Shown piece by piece: positions 17,543 to 20,778 of a DNA stretch of 20,778 nt; positions within the stretch are counted from its first letter, which is position 1; each line of letters begins with the position of its first letter. The notes beneath the pieces are model-generated. The model saw only the letters and a list, made by a program, of their open reading frames with translations. It searched no databases and was not told where the DNA came from. This stretch comes from Chitinispirillales bacterium (GTDB lineage Bacteria > Fibrobacterota > Chitinivibrionia > Chitinivibrionales > Chitinivibrionaceae), in the NCBI GenBank assembly GCA_031254455.1, contig JAIRUI010000092.1:1-20778 (forward strand). The letters run 5' to 3'. The position numbers and the translations under genes were made by a program.

Positions 17543-19114
17543 ATGTGTCTTTACAAAATAGAGCAAGTGCGTGTTTCGGTCGATTTTACCCAAAACTCGC
17601 TCATGAATAAAATTGTAAGGATTTTGCAAATTTTTCCGAATGATATAATTTATGTAAAAGTTTTAAGCAAATCCTTGGATGCGCGAAAAAAACCGCCGGT
17701 GAACGTTGTTTCTGTGGAAATTTCGCTTAAAAAGCCTCTTATAAAAAACTTCAAATTTGTAAAGTCGATAGAAAGTTCAAAACCGCCTTTTGATTTCAAA
17801 ATATATAAAAATATCACTCGCCCCGTGATAATAGGGTTTGGTCCTGCGGGAATTTCTGCGGCGTATTTTCTTTCGAAAGCGGGACAAAAACCGATTGTTT
17901 TTGAACGGGGCGGACAAATTGCAAAGAGACAAAAGGATGTGGACGCTTTTTGGGACTATGGGATTTTGGACAAAGAATCGAACGTCCTTTTCGGTGAAGG
18001 GGGCGCCGGACTTTTTTCGGACGGAAAACTGACTTCGCGAAGTAAAGACGTTGAAAACAGAAAGATATTTTTGGAAATGCTTGTGCGGCACGGAGCGGAC
18101 AAATCTGTTCTGACCGACATGCGTGCACACATAGGAACGGATGCCTTGGCAAAAGTATTGGCGTCTATCCGTAACGAGATTCTGGAATTTGGCGGTGAAA
18201 TAAATTTTGATAAAAAATTGACGGATATTAAGATTTCTCAAAAGAAACTTATTGGAATTTTTATAAACGGTGAATTTTTTGAGACGCAAAACGCAATATT
18301 GGCGATAGGGCATTCCGCACGCGGCACTTGCAAAACGCTTGAAAAATATTTAACCGTTGAAGCAAAACCGTTTGCGATAGGCGTTCGCGTAGAATTTGAA
18401 CAGGAAATAATAAATCGTTTACGATATGGAAATTTCACAAAAAATCTTTCACCGGCGAGTTATGCGTTAACTTTTAGACGAAAAAATCCTTTGACTATGC
18501 GTGCGTGTTATACTTTTTGTATGTGCCCCGGCGGTCGAGTTATCGCTTGTTCGGCGCGAAAAGGGTTTCTTTCTACCAACGGAATGAGTTATTCTCAAAG
18601 AAATTTGCGTTTTGGAAACGCGGCGTTTTTGATTCCGGTCAATCCCGGCGATTTTTTGGAAAACGGCAAAAGCGCGCTTGATTGCGCGGTCGGTTTTTTG
18701 GAAAATATTGAAAGAAAATCGTTTGAACGGGGTGGAAAAAATTATTCGATTCCTGCGCAAAATTTAGCGAGTTTTTGTTTTGATAAAGAAAACAAATTCG
18801 ATTGCGATTTATCGCCGCGTCGATACGAAATTACCGATATAAGCGGGATATTGCCGAAATTTGCAGAACAAACGCTCAAAGTTGCGATACCGCAAATGCT
18901 TGATTCTATGGGGAAGATATCGTTTGAACGGGCAGCGGTTTTTGCCGCTGAAACGGGGAGTTCGTCTGCGGTGCGAATCGTCAGAAATTCGCAGGATTTG
19001 CAATCAATTGACATCGCAGGGATTTTTCCTTGCGGTGAAGGCGCCGGATACGCCGGCGGGATAGTTTCAAGCGGAATTGACGGAATAAAGTGTGCAAAAA
19101 GGATTTTGTGTTGA
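17543..19114 (+). CDS. NAD(P)/FAD-dependent dehydrogenase (COG2509-like)
   Basis: A 523-residue flavoprotein. Residues 1-90 form a small N-terminal domain; a Rossmann nucleotide-binding motif G-F-G-P-A-G (98-103) with acidic E121 at the end of the second strand follows, then G-E-G-G-A-G-L-F-S-D-G-K-L (151-163). The C-terminus reads G-I-F-P-C-G-E-G-A-G-Y-A-G-G-I (about 493-507), which closes the FAD site. This arrangement is typical of the conserved COG2509 'uncharacterised FAD-dependent dehydrogenase' family. Its biochemical reaction is not established, so I give none. The ATG follows the ftsY stop with no gap (TAAATG), so the two are very likely translated from one message. It is the last gene of the plus-strand run. 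Confidence 0.88.
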   Translation: MCLYKIEQVRVSVDFTQNSLMNKIVRILQIFPNDIIYVKVLSKSLDARKKPPVNVVSVEISLKKPLIKNFKFVKSIESSKPPFDFKIYKNITRPVIIGFGPAGISAAYFLSKAGQKPIVFERGGQIAKRQKDVDAFWDYGILDKESNVLFGEGGAGLFSDGKLTSRSKDVENRKIFLEMLVRHGADKSVLTDMRAHIGTDALAKVLASIRNEILEFGGEINFDKKLTDIKISQKKLIGIFINGEFFETQNAILAIGHSARGTCKTLEKYLTVEAKPFAIGVRVEFEQEIINRLRYGNFTKNLSPASYALTFRRKNPLTMRACYTFCMCPGGRVIACSARKGFLSTNGMSYSQRNLRFGNAAFLIPVNPGDFLENGKSALDCAVGFLENIERKSFERGGKNYSIPAQNLASFCFDKENKFDCDLSPRRYEITDISGILPKFAEQTLKVAIPQMLDSMGKISFERAAVFAAETGSSSAVRIVRNSQDLQSIDIAGIFPCGEGAGYAGGIVSSGIDGIKCAKRILC

Positions 19115-19135
19115 GACAGGATTGAATCTTCTTTT

Positions 19136-19303
19136 TTATGTCCGTCCTTTTCCTTTACAAACATGACACTCTACTTTTTCCCCGTCGCTTGTAATTATGT
19201 GTCCCATACCTCTGCAAGTCCAGCACTCTTTATCGTCAGAGCATGCGGTTAAAATGCCGCCCGTAAGCGCTGCCGACAAAAGCAGAATTTTAAATTTTCT
19301 CAT
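19136..19303 (-). CDS. Small lipoprotein with two DnaJ-type CxxCxGxG motifs
   Basis: A 55-residue protein. The start ATG at 19303 has AAGGAG seven bases upstream. A basic N-terminus and hydrophobic stretch (residues 6-20) end in the lipobox L-T-A-C (18-21), so C21 should be lipidated and the rest should be periplasmic or surface-exposed. The mature part is only 35 residues and holds C27-x-x-C30-x-G-x-G and C46-x-x-C49-x-G-x-G, the spacing of one zinc-binding unit of the DnaJ cysteine-rich domain. A bound zinc or a redox pair are both possible. A D-E-A/D-like sorting signal is suggested by S22-D23-D24. The 3' end is convergent with the FAD dehydrogenase gene, 21 bases apart. I do not recognise the gene and no function can be assigned. 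Confidence 0.75.
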   Translation of the reverse strand: MRKFKILLLSAALTGGILTACSDDKECWTCRGMGHIITSDGEKVECHVCKGKGRT

Positions 19304-19321
19304 AATAAACTCCTTTTCTTA

Positions 19322-19351
19322 CTATTAAAAATAAATTGTGGGAATACACAA
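19322..19351 (-). promoter_or_regulatory. Possible promoter of the small lipoprotein gene
   Basis: On the minus strand TTGTGT (19346-19351) and TAATAG (19322-19327) are 18 bases apart; TTTAAT at 16 bases is an equally good -10. A short dyad TTGTG/CACAA (19336-19340 and 19347-19351) overlaps the -35 and could be an operator or chance. The leader would be about 12 bases before the lipoprotein ATG. Weak evidence in AT-rich sequence. Confidence 0.3.
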
Positions 19352-19438
19352 AAAATAAATTTTTAAATATTTATTAAAATTTATTAAACGCGATATATTT
19401 TCATAAAGATTTTGCTATATTTCCGCTTTTTTCCATAT

Positions 19439-19466
19439 TTATCATAACAATAAATTATTTTATAAA
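19439..19466 (+). promoter_or_regulatory. Promoter-like pair at the left edge of the inverted-repeat element
   Basis: TTATCA (19439-19444) and TATAAA (19461-19466) are 16 bases apart. Transcription would start near 19472, inside the left arm of the inverted repeat, so an RNA made from here would fold almost from its first base. This supports the structured-RNA reading of the element; it is a pattern match in AT-rich DNA. Confidence 0.3.
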
Positions 19467-19467
19467 T

Positions 19468-19615
19468 GCCAAAAAACATTGAACAGTGAAGATTTTATTT
19501 TCGCTTTTCGCTTATGTTCTTCTCTCAATTATAAAAAGAAGACAAACAATCCTTTGAGGTTGTTCTGTCCTGCCTTCTTTTTATATCATAACAGGCGTAT
19601 TCAATGTTTTTTGGC
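19468..19615. repeat. Nested inverted-repeat element: candidate invertible promoter, ncRNA or MITE
   Basis: Two perfect 16-bp inverted arms, GCCAAAAAACATTGAA (19468-19483) and its reverse complement (19600-19615), enclose 116 bp. Inside, TATAAAAAGAAG (19530-19541) pairs with CTTCTTTTTATA (19574-19585). Further pairing occurs within it: GACA with TGTC, ACAA with TTGT, and CCT with AGG around a TTG loop at 19554-19556. The element lies 135 bp upstream of a predicted secreted glycine-rich protein. The enclosed segment has promoter-like boxes toward that gene. No exact target-site duplication flanks the arms and no recombinase or transposase gene is in the window. The repeat itself is certain; its role is inference. 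Confidence 0.85.
19560..19587 (+). promoter_or_regulatory. Promoter-like sequence inside the inverted-repeat segment, toward the glycine-rich gene
   Basis: TTGTTC (19560-19565) and TATATC (19582-19587) are 16 bases apart and point right, giving a start near 19594 and a leader of about 157 bases that includes the right arm. Because of the inner dyad, the opposite strand also carries a perfect TATAAT (19528-19533), but its best -35 candidate is only 10 bases away. If the segment inverts, the rightward promoter would point away from the gene. Confidence 0.35.
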
Positions 19616-19632
19616 GAAAATATGAATTTCGG

Positions 19633-19654
19633 CAGAACAGCCTTTTCTGTTTTT
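19633..19654 (+). terminator. Weak terminator-like hairpin
   Basis: CAGAA (19633-19637) can pair with TTCTG (19645-19649) around a 7-base loop, followed by five T residues. The stem is short and not GC-rich, so termination would be inefficient. If real it would end a transcript of about 180 bases beginning near 19472, or attenuate readthrough into the glycine-rich gene. Confidence 0.25.
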
Positions 19655-19738
19655 GCAGACAAGCCCTATTCTTTCCCGTAATCCATAAGTTATTAACTTC
19701 TGCAATTAGCGGTGCGCTTTTTGTAAAATTTTTAATTC

Positions 19739-19744
19739 AGGAGG
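19739..19744 (+). promoter_or_regulatory. Ribosome binding site of the glycine-rich gene
   Basis: AGGAGG ends six bases before the ATG at 19751, the best Shine-Dalgarno match I found in the window. It fixes the start of a gene whose 3' end lies outside the window and predicts strong translation once the message is made. Confidence 0.85.
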
Positions 19745-19750
19745 TTTTGT

Positions 19751-20778
19751 ATGCAAAACAAAAGCAGATTTCTAAGAGTGGCGGCGACGATTGCCGCGTT
19801 GTGTGTAGCGGGGAATGCGGCGGATTATGTACCAAATGTAATGCATAACACTAACGGTACTAAAGTATGCGATTATCCGGCAATAGTAGAAGTTTATGCT
19901 GTTGGCGGCGGCGGAGGCGGAGAAGGCGGGCATAGACGGTATTGTATGCTTGATGAATATAAAGGAACCGGCAGCAGTGGTGGTGGAGGGGCGACGGTTT
20001 ATGCGAAATTTCGAGCTTCACAAGGCTCTTCTTTCGTAATAAATGTAGGTGCAGGAGGAAGAGGCGGTGCTTATCGTTATACAAAGTGTGGCGAAGATTG
20101 GGGAAACGGTCACGACGGAGAGAATGGCCATTCAACAACGATTACATTTGATGGTACACAGATTATCGCGGGCGGAGGTGGAGGTGGAGGTGTACTTGTT
20201 AGCGGTGAAACTATGACAGGCGGAGGACCCGGCGGCGTTCCATCCATCATTAATTATACAAATATAATTGCAAGTAATGGTGAAGGCGGAGGCAGAGGCA
20301 GTGATGGTAAAAAATCAGGCGATTTGGGTGCTAATTGTTGGGGTGGTAATGCCGGATATTTATCGGGAATAACAGGTGAATGTTATCATACTTCATTTGG
20401 CGGAGGCTTAGGAGCAGTAAAGGGAGGACGTCTGTCAGGGTTAGGCGGGGGCGGAAACGCTGAGTATTATTATTATGGTGATGGTTCAAAAGGTGCTGAT
20501 GGCAGTCCTGGTGAAGTTTGTGCTTATGTTACCTACTTATGGACAGTAATATTTAATAGCACCGGCGGCTTGCCGACTCCGAGTTCAATATCCGAGATTC
20601 TTAACGGCAGAAGAATCATTGAACCAAGCAAACCTGCCAAAGATTATCATGTGTTTAATGGATGGTTTAAGAATCCTGACTGCACAGATAAATGGTATTT
20701 TGAAAATCCCGTAACACAGAGCATGACACTCTATGCGGGTTGGCTTGATACCCGTTATGGCGACACATTAGGAGTTCC
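19751..20778 (+). CDS. Secreted glycine-rich protein with InlB B-repeat, 3' partial
   Basis: At least 342 residues, with the reading frame open to the window edge. A signal peptide (basic residues 4-9, hydrophobic 10-20, likely cut after about A24) is followed by a glycine-rich domain at 45-260. This has runs such as seven glycines at 141-147 and recurring V-x-A-G-G-x-G-G units between beta-like strands, resembling the bacterial Gly_rich domain families. Residues about 264-331 form a Listeria-Bacteroides (InlB B, Flg_new) repeat: T-V-I-F-N-S-T-G-G, then F-N-G-W-F, then N-P-V-T and T-L-Y-A-G-W. Such repeats are common in surface adhesins, and more may follow beyond the window. Seven cysteines lie in the glycine-rich part. 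The gene is richer in GC than most of the window because of glycine codons. It likely encodes a cell-surface or secreted adhesion protein. Confidence 0.82.
   Translation, partial: MQNKSRFLRVAATIAALCVAGNAADYVPNVMHNTNGTKVCDYPAIVEVYAVGGGGGGEGGHRRYCMLDEYKGTGSSGGGGATVYAKFRASQGSSFVINVGAGGRGGAYRYTKCGEDWGNGHDGENGHSTTITFDGTQIIAGGGGGGGVLVSGETMTGGGPGGVPSIINYTNIIASNGEGGGRGSDGKKSGDLGANCWGGNAGYLSGITGECYHTSFGGGLGAVKGGRLSGLGGGGNAEYYYYGDGSKGADGSPGEVCAYVTYLWTVIFNSTGGLPTPSSISEILNGRRIIEPSKPAKDYHVFNGWFKNPDCTDKWYFENPVTQSMTLYAGWLDTRYGDTLGV

Larger units (their letters stand above)
19304..19750. other. 447-bp intergenic region with structured element
   Basis: This is the only stretch of more than 300 bases without a gene. 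From left to right it holds: the likely lipoprotein promoter (minus strand), about 85 bp of plain AT-rich DNA, a promoter-like pair just before 19468, a 148-bp nested inverted-repeat element (19468-19615), a weak terminator-like hairpin (19633-19654), and the leader and ribosome site of the glycine-rich gene. I found no open frame with a credible start and ribosome site in it, and no tRNA or known small-RNA signature. Confidence 0.7.

Noticed and set aside
17777..18313. 178-codon open frame on the minus strand inside the FAD dehydrogenase gene
   Set aside because: Composition is rich in Arg, Phe, Ser and Lys with no domain, and it mirrors a clearly conserved flavoprotein on the plus strand, including its FAD-binding motifs.
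19115..19138. Bidirectional terminator between the FAD dehydrogenase and lipoprotein genes
   Set aside because: A T run is present but the only dyad is a three-pair GAT/ATC with a three-base loop, too weak to call.
19457..19625. Target-site duplication for a MITE reading of the inverted-repeat element
   Set aside because: The flanks (ending ATAAAT on the left, beginning GAAAAT on the right) are similar only because both are AT-rich; no exact direct repeat abuts the arms. The MITE option is kept only as an alternative.
19468..19654. Known RNAs: 6S, tmRNA, SRP RNA, RNase P RNA
   Set aside because: The size and outline could suit 6S RNA, but I found none of the conserved sequence landmarks of any of these families.
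19860..20138. 92-codon minus-strand open frame opposite the glycine-rich gene
   Set aside because: Its His/Leu/Arg-rich make-up is what the complement of glycine codons gives; the plus strand has a signal peptide, a strong ribosome site and recognisable domains.
1..20778. CRISPR arrays, insertion sequences, prophage or plasmid genes
   Set aside because: No regularly spaced direct repeats, transposase, integrase or phage-like genes were found on either strand.

Overview
The window reads as chromosomal DNA of an AT-rich, Gram-negative-type bacterium. The envelope proteins point that way: two OmpA-domain proteins, a TonB-C-like protein, RseP, a lipoprotein with a lipobox, and an AlgI-type O-acyltransferase. 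A Fibrobacterota-like host is my best guess. It rests on InlB/Listeria-Bacteroides-type repeats in envelope proteins, the eukaryote-like UDPGP-family pyrophosphorylase, and the general style of the OmpA proteins. This is inference from memory of families, not a search. Most genes are AT-rich; the large OmpA gene, the FAD oxidoreductase and the glycine-rich gene look visibly richer in GC.

Layout. A short plus-strand gene for a membrane-anchored TonB-C-like protein (133-690) overlaps tail to tail with the minus-strand block. Read in the minus direction from 13065 to 678, that block holds: an MBOAT O-acyltransferase and two SGNH-hydrolase-fold proteins, tightly coupled; a 1225-residue hybrid histidine kinase (dCache-like sensor, GAF-like, HisKA, HATPase, REC, HPt) that starts with TTG behind a perfect 9+9 inverted repeat; an XPB-type DNA helicase; and two OmpA-domain proteins in tandem. 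At 13066-13150 transcription diverges. The plus strand then carries a compact operon: UDPGP-family uridylyltransferase, short-chain dehydrogenase, RseP, FtsY and a COG2509-like FAD-dependent dehydrogenase (13151-19114).

The right end is the accessory-looking part. A 55-residue lipoprotein on the minus strand (19136-19303) carries two DnaJ-type CxxCxGxG motifs. Next comes a 447-bp intergenic region with a perfect 16-bp inverted repeat (19468-19483 and 19600-19615) enclosing 116 bp, which in turn holds a second strong hairpin and a promoter-like sequence pointing right. Downstream, behind the strongest ribosome binding site I found in the window, is the start of a secreted glycine-rich protein with an InlB B-repeat (19751 to the window edge). 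Inverted repeats flanking a promoter in front of a surface-protein gene are the pattern of a phase-variable invertible promoter. A structured RNA or a small MITE-like element are the alternatives. This is the best candidate for something undescribed here.

Working together: the MBOAT/SGNH set probably O-acylates a cell-envelope or extracellular polysaccharide, and the UDP-glucose enzyme supplies sugar nucleotide. RseP and FtsY serve envelope-stress proteolysis and membrane-protein targeting, and the OmpA proteins tie outer membrane to peptidoglycan. The hybrid kinase has no response-regulator partner inside the window.
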